Source: Weissella koreensis KCTC 3621 (GTDB lineage: Bacteria; Bacillota; Bacilli; Lactobacillales; Lactobacillaceae). Taken from it: 64,000 bases of DNA. Each line of letters opens with the position of its first letter. Position 1 is the first letter of the stretch. Positions 35,722 through 45,960 of this stretch are shown piece by piece. The translations under genes were made by a program, and so were the position numbers. The notes beneath the pieces are model-generated. The model searched no databases and had not been told where the DNA came from. It saw nothing but the letters and a program-made list of their open reading frames with translations. The stretch spans positions 1 to 64,000 of the forward strand of contig NZ_AKGG01000011.1 in the NCBI RefSeq assembly GCF_000277645.1, written 5' to 3'.

Positions 35722-36984
35722 ATGCATAACACAAATATTGTTCTTGGAATTCATGATCGACCAACTCCCTTGCGTTGGTTAGGCTTATCTTTTCAACATC
35801 TCTTTGCGATGTTTGGATCAACAGTCTTAGTCCCCATTTTAGTTGGTTTAAATCCTGGAATTGCATTATTCAGTTCCGGTGTTGGAACTTTAATGCATAT
35901 TCTAGTAACTAAAGGTAAAATTCCCTCATATATGAGTTCGAGTTTTGCATTCATTACCCCTATGGTAGCTTTGATGCAATCTACAGGTTATCCCGCAGTT
36001 GCGCAAGGAACAATTGCCGTTGGTATTGTTTACTTAATCACTGCATTATTAGTTAGTCAAATTGGGACTAATTGGATTGATAAAGCCTTACCTCCAGTAG
36101 TTGTAGGCCCAATTATTATGGTTATTGGCTTATCCTTAGCCGGAACAGCCGGACAAAATGCGACCATGAATCACGGCCATTATGATCTTCGTTTCTTTAT
36201 CATCGCTTTTGTCACCCTCTTTGTAACAATTGCATGTAATATGTTGCTGCGGGGCTTTGCAAGTCAAATTTCAATTTTAATTGGGGTTGTTACCGGTTAT
36301 CTGCTATCGATTACCTTAGGTTTGGTTGATTTTTCTAGTATAATTCGAACCCCGTGGCTCCAAGCCCCCGCTTTTGAAATTCCATTTATTGCATATCAAC
36401 CGCATATTTATTGGGATGCCATTTTAGGAATGGCTCCTATAGCTTTTGTAACCATGACTGAACATATGGGCCATATCGTCGTACTAAATGAATTAACGGG
36501 TGAACAATTTTTAAAAGATCCTGGTCTTCATCGTACTTTGGCCGGAGATGGGGTAGCCTCCATGGTTGCCGGATTAATTGGTGGTCCAGCGATTACTTCA
36601 TATGGTGAAAACATCGGTGTAATGGCTTTAAATAAAATTTATAGTATCTACGTCGTAATTGGTGCTGCAATTTTGGCAATGCTGTTTGGCTTTGTTGGTA
36701 AGTTAAGTGCTGTGATTCAAAGTATTCCCTTACCAGTTATTGGTGGTATTAGTTTCTTATTGTTTGGAGTAATTGCTTCAAGTGGCTTACGCATCTTAAT
36801 TGATAATCAAATTGATCTTAATCGAAATAGAAATTTAATGATTACGTCCTCAATTTTAGTTATTGGAATCGGGAATGCCTTCTTGCAAATTGGTGATTTT
36901 CAGTTTTCTGGAGTTGCGGTTGCTACAATCGTTGGAATTGGTTTAAATTTGGTACTGCCACAAAAAGCTGCAAGTGAACTTTAA
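35722..36984 (+). CDS. pyrP: Uracil permease (NCS2 family)
   Basis: 420 residues and about 12-14 membrane segments. Family motifs are FQHLFAMFGSTVLVPIL near residue 25, and TMTEHMGHIVVLNELTG and GGPAITSYGENIGVMA in the substrate-binding core, as in UraA/PyrP. The ATG at 35722 is used, with AGGAG 9 bases upstream; the ATG at 35713 directly abuts that site. The PyrR attenuator in the leader supports uracil as the substrate rather than xanthine. Confidence 0.92.
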   Translation: MHNTNIVLGIHDRPTPLRWLGLSFQHLFAMFGSTVLVPILVGLNPGIALFSSGVGTLMHILVTKGKIPSYMSSSFAFITPMVALMQSTGYPAVAQGTIAVGIVYLITALLVSQIGTNWIDKALPPVVVGPIIMVIGLSLAGTAGQNATMNHGHYDLRFFIIAFVTLFVTIACNMLLRGFASQISILIGVVTGYLLSITLGLVDFSSIIRTPWLQAPAFEIPFIAYQPHIYWDAILGMAPIAFVTMTEHMGHIVVLNELTGEQFLKDPGLHRTLAGDGVASMVAGLIGGPAITSYGENIGVMALNKIYSIYVVIGAAILAMLFGFVGKLSAVIQSIPLPVIGGISFLLFGVIASSGLRILIDNQIDLNRNRNLMITSSILVIGIGNAFLQIGDFQFSGVAVATIVGIGLNLVLPQKAASEL

Positions 36985-37036
36985 ATTAAAAAAATTTACC
37001 TAAATATATTAAGTTTGAAATAATTAAATATAAAAT

Positions 37037-37096
37037 AAAACCAGTTAATAGGAAAAATATGCTGAATTACAACATATTGTCTATTAACTGGTTTTT
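37037..37096. terminator. Bidirectional terminator between pyrP and copA
   Basis: AAAACCAGTTAATAG (37037-37051) pairs with CTATTAACTGGTTTT (37081-37095), with a second small inverted repeat inside the loop. It lies between convergent genes. Confidence 0.75.
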
Positions 37097-37146
37097 ACTT
37101 TTTCAGTAAATTAATCTTATACCTTTTTGGATTAAATAATCTAAAT

Positions 37147-39066
37147 TCACTTTATTTTAACCCGATTCAATAGCAATGAATTAAAGACAACCGAAATGGA
37201 ACTAAAGGCCATAGCCAATCCAGCTAATTCAGGACTTAAGGTTAAACCATAAATACTAAACAAACCAGCAGCAATGGGAATTCCAATAATATTATAGATA
37301 AAAGCCCAAAATAAGTTAGCTTTAATCTTATGAAAAGTCTTTTTACTAATATCTATTGCCCGAGTTACATCCCTTAGATCATTTTTAACTAAGACAATAT
37401 CTCCTGAATCAATTGCAATATCAGAACCAGATCCCATCGCAATTCCTAAATCAGCTGTTGTTAAAGCAGGTGCATCATTGATCCCATCACCAACAAAAGC
37501 CACAGTTCCATTTTGTTTCAATCGTTTAATTTGTTCCGCTTTCTCAGTCGGCAAAACATTTGCAATGACTTGCTCTATTCCCACAGATTTTCCTATCGAA
37601 TCAGCTACACCCTGGTTGTCACCTGTTAACATAACAGGCTGAATACCTTGACTTTTTAACATTTCAATAGCATTTTGGGAAGTAGTTTTGGGGATATCTT
37701 GAATTGCTATTAATCCAATAACCATTTTATTTACTATCAAATAAACCACCGTTTTAGCAGCATCTTCTAGTTTCATGGCTTGTGTTTTTTGATTTTCAGT
37801 AATTTTGGTATCATCAGTTATAATTTTATAATTTCCCAATAAAACAAACTGACCTTGAACCTCTCCAATAGCACCTTTTCCTTCAAGTGCTTTGAAATTA
37901 GTTACATCTAGTGGTAACACATCTTCTTCTTGGCTAGCATCTAAAACAGCTTTAGCAAGCGGGTGTTCAGATAAATTTTCCAAGCTAGCAGCCAATCGTA
38001 AAATATTCTTTCGATCTGATCCGATTACATCTGTCACTAAAGGATGACCTTGAGTAATAGTTCCAGTTTTATCAAAGACAACCGTCTTAAGCTGTTCGGC
38101 GATTTCAAGAACGTCACCATTTTTAATTAAGATTCCCATTTTAGCACTTCGCCCCGTTCCAACCATTAATGCAGTTGGTGTAGCTAGGCCTAAAGCACAA
38201 GGACAGGCAATCACGATCACCGCAACGGCATAACTTAAAGCTTGACCTACTGGTAGTTGTAGAAAAATATACCAAATTAAAAAGGTAATAATAGCAATAA
38301 TTAAAACAATAGGTACAAAAATATCAGATATTTTATCAGTTAATTTTTGTATTGGAGCACGACTAACTTGAGCCTTTTTAACCACATCAACTATTTGCTG
38401 AAGCATAGTTTCATTTTCAGTTTTTGTTACTTTAATGACTAAATTTCCATTAGTATTGATCGTAGCACCAATAACCTGGTCACTAATATTTTTTTCCACT
38501 GGTAAACTTTCTCCAGTAATAGCAGCTTCATCAACGCTTGAATGCCCATCAATAACGACTCCATCAATTGGAATCTTTTCACCAGGACGAATTAATACTT
38601 GATCATTTAGCTTAATTTCAGCTAAAGGTAACCGAACATATTGTTCATTACGCCAAACTTCTGCGTCATTGGCTTGAAGATTTAATAATTTTTCCGTTGC
38701 ATTGGCAGCTTGATGTCGCATGCGTTCTTCAAAGACTTGTCCTAACAAAACAAAAGTTGTCACAACAGCTGCACTTTCAAAATAAACCGGCTGGTTAACG
38801 ACCATCGCATAGATACTATAAAAATAAGCAGTTGCTGTCCCAACGGCAACTAAAGTGTCCATATTGGCATGATGCTTCTTAAATGATGCCCAAGCACTCT
38901 TCCAAAAAGGTTGCGCGGACAAAAACATAACAAGAGTAGTTAACAGAAAGGCCATCAAGGTATGACCAGGTAATACCCAACCAAGAGGCATTAAGATCAT
39001 TTCTATTAATAACGGTATAGTCAAAACCAAAGAGATGATAAACCGTTTAGTGATACTTAGACGCAT
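37147..39066 (-). CDS. copA: Copper-type P1B ATPase
   Basis: 639 residues. It exports or moves copper ions across the membrane using ATP. Motifs: TGES, the metal-channel [12 protein letters not shown], the phosphorylated [15 protein letters not shown] and [10 protein letters not shown]. It lacks an N-terminal heavy-metal-binding domain, so it begins directly with the first membrane segments (CopB-like length). The last gene of copY-cupredoxin-copA; the operon and cop boxes argue for copper export rather than another metal. Confidence 0.9.
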   Translation of the reverse strand: MRLSITKRFIISLVLTIPLLIEMILMPLGWVLPGHTLMAFLLTTLVMFLSAQPFWKSAWASFKKHHANMDTLVAVGTATAYFYSIYAMVVNQPVYFESAAVVTTFVLLGQVFEERMRHQAANATEKLLNLQANDAEVWRNEQYVRLPLAEIKLNDQVLIRPGEKIPIDGVVIDGHSSVDEAAITGESLPVEKNISDQVIGATINTNGNLVIKVTKTENETMLQQIVDVVKKAQVSRAPIQKLTDKISDIFVPIVLIIAIITFLIWYIFLQLPVGQALSYAVAVIVIACPCALGLATPTALMVGTGRSAKMGILIKNGDVLEIAEQLKTVVFDKTGTITQGHPLVTDVIGSDRKNILRLAASLENLSEHPLAKAVLDASQEEDVLPLDVTNFKALEGKGAIGEVQGQFVLLGNYKIITDDTKITENQKTQAMKLEDAAKTVVYLIVNKMVIGLIAIQDIPKTTSQNAIEMLKSQGIQPVMLTGDNQGVADSIGKSVGIEQVIANVLPTEKAEQIKRLKQNGTVAFVGDGINDAPALTTADLGIAMGSGSDIAIDSGDIVLVKNDLRDVTRAIDISKKTFHKIKANLFWAFIYNIIGIPIAAGLFSIYGLTLSPELAGLAMAFSSISVVFNSLLLNRVKIK

Positions 39067-39085
39067 GATAAAACCTTTCTATTAA

Positions 39086-39457
39086 TTACTTAACAATTAA
39101 TTTTCCATGAAACATATTCATACCGCAAGCCCATGCATATTCACCGGCTTGATCCGTATTAACAGTTACTGAAGTGGTTTCATCTTGTGGTAAAGCCTGA
39201 TTAATACCAAAATCAGGGAAAACGACATGATCCAAACAACTTGATCCATCAATTTTTGTAAAACGTAGCTCAGTCGGCATACCTTTCTTAACGATCACTT
39301 GTTCGGGTGAATAACCACCATCAACTTTAATATTAACAATTTGCTTTTCTTGTTCCATCGTAGCCTCCTCTGTTTCGACTTGATGTTTACCAAAGAACCA
39401 CCAAGTAATTAATGCAATTAAAACAATACCAATGCTTAAAATAATCATTTGGGTCAT
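39086..39457 (-). CDS. Membrane-anchored cupredoxin-like protein
   Basis: 123 residues. One N-terminal membrane anchor (IILSIGIVLIALITWWFF), then an extracellular domain with a plastocyanin-like end: SSCLDHVVFPDFG and YAWACGMNMFHGKLIV, which offers Cys, His and Met ligands for copper. It probably binds copper outside the cell and works with the CopA pump whose gene follows 19 bases later. Confidence 0.82.
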   Translation of the reverse strand: MTQMIILSIGIVLIALITWWFFGKHQVETEEATMEQEKQIVNIKVDGGYSPEQVIVKKGMPTELRFTKIDGSSCLDHVVFPDFGINQALPQDETTSVTVNTDQAGEYAWACGMNMFHGKLIVK

Positions 39458-39486
39458 AAAACGCTCCTTTTATCTAATTTTAGAAA

Positions 39487-39918
39487 TTAATTATGTTCGC
39501 ATTGTTGCGGTAAACAATGGCACTCCACTTCCTCAGGAGCATCTGGTAACCGTTTCATTAAAACCTTCATCATATTTTTAATATCATTTTGACTTAATGG
39601 TACAGTTTCGACTAATTTGGTAATAGCAGCTCCTTTATGATGATCACAAAATTGGTCAAACATATCTTGAGTATATTGGTCCGTAATTTCATGCTCAGTA
39701 ACTGTGGGTGTATAGATTAATTGCTTCCCATTACGAATAGTATTTAAAATGTTTTTTTTAACAAGACGCCCTAATAATGTCTTAATGGTTGATTCCGACC
39801 AAGTTTGAGATTGCTGTAATATATCAATTAATTCTCGACTACGAATTTCACCTTGCGCCCAGATTACATGCATAACAGATAATTCAGCAGATGACATAGG
39901 TATAGTTGCTTGCTCCAT
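39487..39918 (-). CDS. copY: CopY-family copper-responsive repressor
   Basis: 143 residues. The N-terminal BlaI/MecI-type winged helix (AELSVMHVIWAQGEIRSREL; WSESTIKTLLGRLVKK) binds DNA. The C-terminus, CHCLPQQCEH, is a CxCx4CxH variant of CopY's CxCx4CxC metal site, so the last ligand is histidine. Copper binding should release it from the cop boxes. GGAGG precedes the ATG. First gene of the operon. Confidence 0.88.
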   Translation of the reverse strand: MEQATIPMSSAELSVMHVIWAQGEIRSRELIDILQQSQTWSESTIKTLLGRLVKKNILNTIRNGKQLIYTPTVTEHEITDQYTQDMFDQFCDHHKGAAITKLVETVPLSQNDIKNMMKVLMKRLPDAPEEVECHCLPQQCEHN

Positions 39919-39941
39919 ATAAAACCTCCTTTTCGTTTTGG

Positions 39942-39986
39942 GTTTACATTTGTAAACAAAGTATAAATCAATCGTTTACAAATGTC
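39942..39986. promoter_or_regulatory. Two cop boxes upstream of copY
   Basis: GTTTACATTTGTAAAC (39942-39957) holds a perfect TACAnnTGTA. A second site, TACAAATGTC (39977-39986), matches at all but the last base. They lie 24 and 59 bases upstream of the copY start. Confidence 0.85.
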
Positions 39987-40035
39987 AATTATCATGTTGA
40001 TTTCACCTCTATACCTAGTTTTTTAATCTTTGTTA

Positions 40036-40074
40036 AATAAAAAACCAACCAATGATTTAGTTGGTTTTTTATTT
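40036..40074. terminator. Orphan hairpin
   Basis: AAAAAACCAACCAA and TTGGTTTTTT-type arms lie between divergent copY and the Crp/Fnr gene. T runs occur on both strands. No transcript is clearly assigned to it. Confidence 0.5.
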
Positions 40075-40349
40075 AATTAACTTTTTTTTAAATACGAATT
40101 CTTATTAAGAAGTGACATATCTTTGACCATTATTAATATTTTATATTATGATGCAGTTTTTTTAAAGATCCATTACTACCATGAATCTTTTAAATTATAT
40201 TTTGTCTTCAGCACTTAATAAAAAACGCATTGAATATTATTAAACTTAATATGATTTGTTATAAACATTTAATAATGTTTTAATTTGTTTGAAAGCGTAT
40301 TCTTAAAAATATGAATTTTTTTATTATATTACTTTACTGGAGGTTTACA

Positions 40350-41024
40350 ATGGATATAAATAATATTGAATATTTATTGAATTCCCTTAAACATAAAGGG
40401 GTTCCAATAATTACAAAAAAACGTCATACATATTTGACTTATCACGGATTTGAAGAAAACATCACCTATATTTTAAAGAAGGGAGTCATTAAAAATTCAA
40501 TCATTTTACAAGACGGTCGAGAATTTAACATTTCATACATGACAAAGCCCAATGTGGTAAACCTATTACGGGATGATGAAATATCCAAAGATAATGATCA
40601 ACCATTCAACATCCGAATTGAATCTGATGTTGCAGAGTTTTATAAGATGGATCGCATAGATTTTTGGAATATGGTTAATAATGATGAAAAATTAAGAACT
40701 TATGTCAGTGAATATTATAAGAATAAGCTTTCTCAAAATATTACTCATCTCCAAATGATTTCTATGAATGGAAAATCAGAAGCAGTATGCGCTTTCATAT
40801 ATGAATTAACCAAACTTTTTGGAAAACATTTATCCGATCAAAAAGATGTTTATATTGACTTTATAGTAACCAACGAGGATATTGCAAGTTTTTGTGGCAT
40901 AAATTCACAATCCTCTGTTAACCGTATTTTAACGACATTAAGGCAACAAAAAATTATCGATATCAAAAATCATCATATTATCATTAAAGATATGGAACAT
41001 TTGTTAGATAATGTGGCAATGTAA
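40350..41024 (+). CDS. Crp/Fnr-family transcriptional regulator
   Basis: 224 residues from the ATG at 40350, with GGAGG six bases upstream; an ATG at 40311 has no such site. N-terminal sensor barrel (ENITYILKKGVIKNSIILQD) and C-terminal helix-turn-helix (DIASFCGINSQSSVNRILTT). No Fnr-type iron-sulfur cysteines. It is a paralog of the regulator at 17985-18683. A possible weak cre (TGAAAGCGTATTCT, 40290-40303, two mismatches) precedes it. Targets unknown. Confidence 0.75.
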   Translation: MDINNIEYLLNSLKHKGVPIITKKRHTYLTYHGFEENITYILKKGVIKNSIILQDGREFNISYMTKPNVVNLLRDDEISKDNDQPFNIRIESDVAEFYKMDRIDFWNMVNNDEKLRTYVSEYYKNKLSQNITHLQMISMNGKSEAVCAFIYELTKLFGKHLSDQKDVYIDFIVTNEDIASFCGINSQSSVNRILTTLRQQKIIDIKNHHIIIKDMEHLLDNVAM

Positions 41025-41324
41025 TTTTAATAGGTTCGTTTGAATCCACTCTGTTAATTACACTTCTTTTTTTGATGAAAAAATCTTTAATATTAGATTC
41101 AAAATTATAACTATATTTTTATAATACCATACTACTTTTGTTTTTGACTATTATATTTTTTGCTTAAAATCAACATTTTAATTTTTTAGCTTAACTATAT
41201 TAACTTAAATATAACCTATTCATCGCTTTTTAATGATTTATTAAAGCTATTCTGGCTTATAAAACATACTTAAAATAAAAATTATTTTTGTTAAACTAAC
41301 TACTGAATTTATTATAAAAAATTA
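41025..41324. other. AT-rich intergenic stretch
   Basis: About 300 bases after the Crp/Fnr stop, with no coding frame or clear structure before the pepV terminator. Confidence 0.4.
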
Positions 41325-41364
41325 AAAACCTCACAATTTAGCTTTAAGCCAATTAATGAGGTTT
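41325..41364 (-). terminator. pepV terminator
   Basis: AAACCTCACAATT and AATTAATGAGGTTT arms followed, on the minus strand, by a T-rich tract. Confidence 0.6.
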
Positions 41365-41412
41365 AAATAAACATTATCTGCTTATAGATAGTGTTTTTTA
41401 TTTTAAAAAAAT

Positions 41413-42750
41413 CTAATCTACTAACAAGTTTTTAAATGCTTCAGCATATATCTCCATAGCTATCCGCATATCTCTTACGGGCCAATTTTCATTGGCTTGG
41501 TGCATAAAGTCAGGCGTTGTTGTTAGCATTGCACCAAATGCGACACTATTCTTCATGGTACGTGCAAATGTAGCACCACCTGATATACCAGGCTCTGCCA
41601 TTTGTTCACCTGTAACTTTAATATATGATTGCATCAAAGTTTTCACAAGTGTTCCATCTTTTGGTACATATAGTGGTTCTAGATAATCAAAATTTTCATA
41701 TTTGAAATTAAATGGAGCTACTTTTTCTTCAATTAATTTAATCAAAGCATCATGTTCTGTTTGGACCGGAATTCGCATATCAATTTGCATTCTGGATTCT
41801 TTAGCATTAATTTGCAAACTAGATATATTGAAAGTTAATTGACCAGAGACCTCATCTTTAATAACTCCTAATAAATTAGCACCAGTTGCATCTTCACCAA
41901 AATTTTTAATAAACTCCAAGGCAGCGACGCTAGGAAAGACATCGGCTAGAGCAATTCCTAAACGTAAGAGCGCATTTTCCCCCTCAGGTGCATTCATGGC
42001 GTGGACTGAGTTGCCTTGAATAATGAGTCCAGCATCTGTCTTCTGATAATTGAAGCCATGTTTTTCTAAGGCTGTTTCCACTTCAGACTGCCTAGCACCA
42101 TTGTAAGTCGCTGATCCTGGTACAGCATTAAAAGCATTAACTAGATTAAGCTCTAATTCCGTTGAGCCAGGTCCAACCAAATATGATTGTTGAAGTCCCT
42201 TTTCGGCATACACAAGTGGAAATTCAGCATCGGGTGCAATTCCCATATCAATTCCAGCTTCTTTTTCATTATATTTAGCCATCCCCCGCCAAAGGATTTC
42301 CTCATCCGTTCCGAAAATGAAGCGTACTTTTTTATTAAAGGTCATTCCTTGATCTAGCAAGGCTTTAATGGTAAAGAGTGTCGCAATGGTTGGCCCTTTA
42401 TCATCTTGGGTTCCACGTCCATAGAGCGAACCATCTTTTTGAGTTAGTTCAAAAGGATTCGTCTTCCAAGCTGCTTTATCTCCAGCTGGGACAACGTCAA
42501 CATGACAAATTAGGCCAAAAATTTCGTCCCCTTCTCCAATTTCTGCATAACCATAATAACCTTCGGGATCAACATAAGTTTGATATCCTAATTCATCCGC
42601 AATTTTTAACACTTCATCTAAAGCTAAACGAATACCAGTTCCAAAAGGTGCATTAGGGGCTGCTTCAGTATTATATGAAGGTTGAGCAATCATTCGTCCT
42701 AGAGCTTTAATCGCATTATTTTGTATTTCATCTGTAATATAATTTGTCAT
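41413..42750 (-). CDS. pepV: Dipeptidase PepV (M20 family)
   Basis: 445 residues, the expected length. It hydrolyses dipeptides and depends on two zinc ions. Metal-site motifs are LICHVDVVPAG, YGRGTQDDKGP and FIFGTDEEILWRGM, the last with the catalytic glutamates; the C-terminal ligand region is DFMHQANENWPV. It is cytoplasmic. The gene follows a YfcC-type carrier by 12 bases, so uptake and cleavage of peptides or peptide-like substrates may be linked. Confidence 0.92.
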   Translation of the reverse strand: MTNYITDEIQNNAIKALGRMIAQPSYNTEAAPNAPFGTGIRLALDEVLKIADELGYQTYVDPEGYYGYAEIGEGDEIFGLICHVDVVPAGDKAAWKTNPFELTQKDGSLYGRGTQDDKGPTIATLFTIKALLDQGMTFNKKVRFIFGTDEEILWRGMAKYNEKEAGIDMGIAPDAEFPLVYAEKGLQQSYLVGPGSTELELNLVNAFNAVPGSATYNGARQSEVETALEKHGFNYQKTDAGLIIQGNSVHAMNAPEGENALLRLGIALADVFPSVAALEFIKNFGEDATGANLLGVIKDEVSGQLTFNISSLQINAKESRMQIDMRIPVQTEHDALIKLIEEKVAPFNFKYENFDYLEPLYVPKDGTLVKTLMQSYIKVTGEQMAEPGISGGATFARTMKNSVAFGAMLTTTPDFMHQANENWPVRDMRIAMEIYAEAFKNLLVD

Positions 42751-42762
42751 GAATTTTTCTCC

Positions 42763-44265
42763 TTAAAATAAGGTGCAGATTACCAAGAAGGCAATCGTAA
42801 CAACTAGTAGGATTCCCATTAGCTTAGCAGTAAACTTTAGCCAAGTAGTAATATTAACATGTGCAATTGCCAAGGCCCCCATCACAATTCCAGACGTTGG
42901 CGTGATAATATTTACCCATCCAACAGCGGCTTGATATGCTGTGATAATTAGGTCAGGTGTAACACCTGAAAACTTCCCTAGTGGTCCCATAATTCCCATC
43001 GTAGCAGCTGCTAAACCAGATGTTGATGGAATTAAGAATGACATCGGAATATAGAAAATAAAGGTTAAGACGATGAAAATTCCACCAGGAAGATGTTGAA
43101 GTCCTTGTTCACCAGCATGTAAGACAGTAGCTGTTATATTTCCATCATTCATCACAACTTGAATTCCACGAGCCACGGCAATCACGATTGCAACGCTTAG
43201 AAATTCATTCATTCCATTTAAGAATGAATCGATAAAATCACTTTCCTTCATCTTAAAAACAAACATTACCACTACAGACATGAAGAGGAATAACATTGTC
43301 ATTTCACTAAAGTACCAAGTTCCAAATGGAGCCATATCATGTCCTAAGAAATTTCCAAGGAATGGAATTCCTGTTAACCATTTGGTTGTAGAGTCAAAGA
43401 AAGTCCATTTTTCATTAATACTATTCCATGGTACCAAACCGATTACCATAACTAAAAAGGTTAGACCAAAAAGCCACAAAACTGCTTTTTGACGTTTAGT
43501 CATTTCATTATCAGTATCATTAGTTGAAATTGAAAACTCATTAAGATCCGATTCACGTTGATTAAATACTAATGATTTAGTTGGATCTTGTTTCACCTTA
43601 TTAGCATAACGCATAACATAAATAATACTAATGGCAGTTGTAATCACTAATAAAATTAAACGTGGAAATAAGCCATCCCCAGGAGAAATATTTAAACTTT
43701 GTGAAGCGACTCCTGTTGCAAATGGGTTAACCGTTGAAGCCAGCACCCCCACCTGCGAACCAATTAAGGCAATCGCAATTGCAACTAATGAATCAAATCC
43801 CACGCTGATCATCACTGCAATTAAAATAGGATAAAATGCAATGGTCTCTTCACCCATTCCATAAGTTGATCCACCTATTGCAAATAATATCATTAAAATA
43901 GGAATCAAAATTTTTTCTTTTCCAGCATATTTTGATAACATTGTCGAAATTCCATCATCTAAGGCTTTGGTTTTATTAACGACTCCCAAAAATCCACCGA
44001 TAACCAGAATAAATAATGATATGGCGACAGTACCGTCACCATCCTCAGTTCCTACCATTCCTTTAATCGGAGCCATGAAAACATCCCAGATTCCCTGCGG
44101 ATTAGCTGCGCGACTATGATAAGTTCCCGCAATAATTTCGCCTGCTTTATTTGTTGCATATTGTCCAGCTGGAATAATCCAGGTTAAAACAGCTACGGCA
44201 ATAATCAAAAAGAACAAAATTGTAAATGACGACGGCATCTGAAATTTTTTCTTTTTTTCTTTCAT
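42763..44265 (-). CDS. YfcC-family membrane carrier
   Basis: 500 residues with about 12 membrane segments. Typical parts are LTWIIPAGQY near residue 28, IGGSTYGMGEETIAFYPIL, and PSTSGLAAATMGIMGPL, a serine/threonine-rich hairpin as in ion-coupled carriers. YfcC members are predicted amino-acid or dicarboxylate transporters or exchangers; the actual substrate is unknown. It forms an operon with pepV and has a near-perfect cre site upstream. Confidence 0.82.
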   Translation of the reverse strand: MKEKKKKFQMPSSFTILFFLIIAVAVLTWIIPAGQYATNKAGEIIAGTYHSRAANPQGIWDVFMAPIKGMVGTEDGDGTVAISLFILVIGGFLGVVNKTKALDDGISTMLSKYAGKEKILIPILMILFAIGGSTYGMGEETIAFYPILIAVMISVGFDSLVAIAIALIGSQVGVLASTVNPFATGVASQSLNISPGDGLFPRLILLVITTAISIIYVMRYANKVKQDPTKSLVFNQRESDLNEFSISTNDTDNEMTKRQKAVLWLFGLTFLVMVIGLVPWNSINEKWTFFDSTTKWLTGIPFLGNFLGHDMAPFGTWYFSEMTMLFLFMSVVVMFVFKMKESDFIDSFLNGMNEFLSVAIVIAVARGIQVVMNDGNITATVLHAGEQGLQHLPGGIFIVLTFIFYIPMSFLIPSTSGLAAATMGIMGPLGKFSGVTPDLIITAYQAAVGWVNIITPTSGIVMGALAIAHVNITTWLKFTAKLMGILLVVTIAFLVICTLF

Positions 44266-44320
44266 AATATCATCTCCTTTGATTAGTTAAGCATTTAACT
44301 TAACTACATAATATCTCATT

Positions 44321-44334
44321 TGTAAGCGGTTTTA
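44321..44334. promoter_or_regulatory. Probable cre site
   Basis: TGTAAGCGGTTTTA matches the CcpA consensus TGWAANCGNTNWCA except at position 13. About 55 bases upstream of the YfcC start. Confidence 0.55.
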
Positions 44335-44512
44335 AAGTTATAAATCATAAGTTTTTAACCTAAATTAAAGCTTGCTATAGATATGCAAACATTTATGCAT
44401 ATATAGATGCATATTATCATTATTTTTTATAAATGATCCCTAAGTTATTATCTATAACTACATAAAAGATAAATTCGAAACATTCATTTTTTTATTTAGG
44501 TGGTTATAAATT

Positions 44513-44552
44513 AAAAGGGATAATCGTTATTACTAACGATTATCCCTTTCTA
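44513..44552. terminator. Terminator of the MFS gene
   Basis: AAAGGGATAATCGTTA and TAACGATTATCCCTTT form a perfect stem around TTAC, then TCTATTT. Confidence 0.75.
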
Positions 44553-44571
44553 TTTATATTATGATATCCGT

Positions 44572-45927
44572 TTAATTATTAGGCCACTGTTTTTTTAGAC
44601 TAGGAATTGAAATACTAAATAAAATCAAAGTTAAAATAAACAGACCGAATAATACCCAAACTCCTGTACGACTACCAAGCATTGCTCCATGCTGAAGATC
44701 TTGTTGTTGACCTGAAGCAAATAGACGAGCTGCTAATGCTGTAGCAGCGGCCCCAGTAAATTGTTGCAAGGTATTAAGAACACTATTACCATCCGCTGAT
44801 AAATTTTGATCTAATTGACTCAAGGTTGCTGTCATCAAATTATTAACCGCTAATCCAGAACCGAACTGAGTCATAATATGGAATCCCAATAAGAACCAAA
44901 TAATTTCATATTTGAAAGTTAATGCCATCCCAATCATTGCTAGGGTTGAAATTATTAACCCAATTGAAATCGGCTTAACTGGTCCAATTTGATCTAAAAT
45001 ACGACCAGAGATTGGTCCTAAGACAGCTCCAATTAAGGCACCCGGGAACATAAATAATCCAGCAACAGTTGAAGACTGGTGTAACCCAATTTGAATGAAA
45101 CTTGGCAAAATAAATGAAAGAGCCAAGAACATAGCTTGGTAAACTAAAACACCAACTAATAATCGATTAAAGACATGATGTTTAAATACTCGTAAATTAA
45201 GTAATGTAGTCTTACTATTAAAGTAATAAAAGATTCCTAATGCAATTAAGCTTAACAAGAGCCATTTAACTGATAATTGCTCAATAGCTAATAAAAGACT
45301 AGCTAATCCAATCGATAACATAATAAAAGCCATAAAATTGAACTTTTCATTACGCATTACCTTTTCAGTTGGAATTGATCTTAGGCCTAAAATAAACGAG
45401 ATAATAATTAATGGTAACAAAAACCAAAAAATAGCTCGCCAACCCAAAGCAGCCATCACTACTCCACCATAAGTAGGCCCAATAGCAGGTGCTAAAGCGG
45501 TCGTCATCGTTCCAATCCCCATCATAGAACCACGCTTTTCTAATGGCGATTTAGTCAAAATGATATGAAACATCAACGGTAAAGCAATTCCAGTTCCAAT
45601 TCCTTGAAAAACACGTCCTAATAATAATATAGGCAAGGTTGGTGCAAATCCATCCGTTAAAACTCCTACTAAAAACATTAAATTAGAAATGATAAATAAG
45701 CGATAAGCTGAATAATTGCGAATAAAGTATGCTGATAGTGGAACTACCACCGCAATGGCTAATAGATATCCCGTAGTTACCCATTGGACTCCATTTGCAT
45801 TCACATTAAATTCTTGCATTAAAGTTGGAAAGGTTACGTTCATTGAAGTCTCAATTAAAACCCCACTAAAACACATAATTCCGGCGGCGACAATTGCGGC
45901 AAAAACGTGCCATTCTTTTGTTTTCAT
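44572..45927 (-). CDS. MFS drug exporter, DHA2 (EmrB/QacA) type
   Basis: 451 residues and 12-14 membrane segments. Motifs: GVLIETSMNVTFPTL in TM1, LLGRVFQGIGTGIALPLMF, and GPTYGGVVMAALGWRAIFWF (the antiporter motif C). Probably exports antimicrobial compounds in exchange for protons. AGAGGAG precedes the ATG. A leader terminator 34 bases before that start suggests control by attenuation, as in some drug-efflux genes. Confidence 0.85.
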   Translation of the reverse strand: MKTKEWHVFAAIVAAGIMCFSGVLIETSMNVTFPTLMQEFNVNANGVQWVTTGYLLAIAVVVPLSAYFIRNYSAYRLFIISNLMFLVGVLTDGFAPTLPILLLGRVFQGIGTGIALPLMFHIILTKSPLEKRGSMMGIGTMTTALAPAIGPTYGGVVMAALGWRAIFWFLLPLIIISFILGLRSIPTEKVMRNEKFNFMAFIMLSIGLASLLLAIEQLSVKWLLLSLIALGIFYYFNSKTTLLNLRVFKHHVFNRLLVGVLVYQAMFLALSFILPSFIQIGLHQSSTVAGLFMFPGALIGAVLGPISGRILDQIGPVKPISIGLIISTLAMIGMALTFKYEIIWFLLGFHIMTQFGSGLAVNNLMTATLSQLDQNLSADGNSVLNTLQQFTGAAATALAARLFASGQQQDLQHGAMLGSRTGVWVLFGLFILTLILFSISIPSLKKQWPNN

Positions 45928-45960
45928 ATGTTTCTCCTCTTCATTTTATAATTTCTAAGA

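Noticed and set aside
35666..35866. Minus-strand frame over the pyrP leader
   Set aside because: It overlaps the PyrR attenuator and pyrP start and has no ribosome site or domain. A shadow frame.
40290..40303. cre site upstream of the second Crp/Fnr gene
   Set aside because: Two mismatches, including the terminal A. Too weak to call as a feature.
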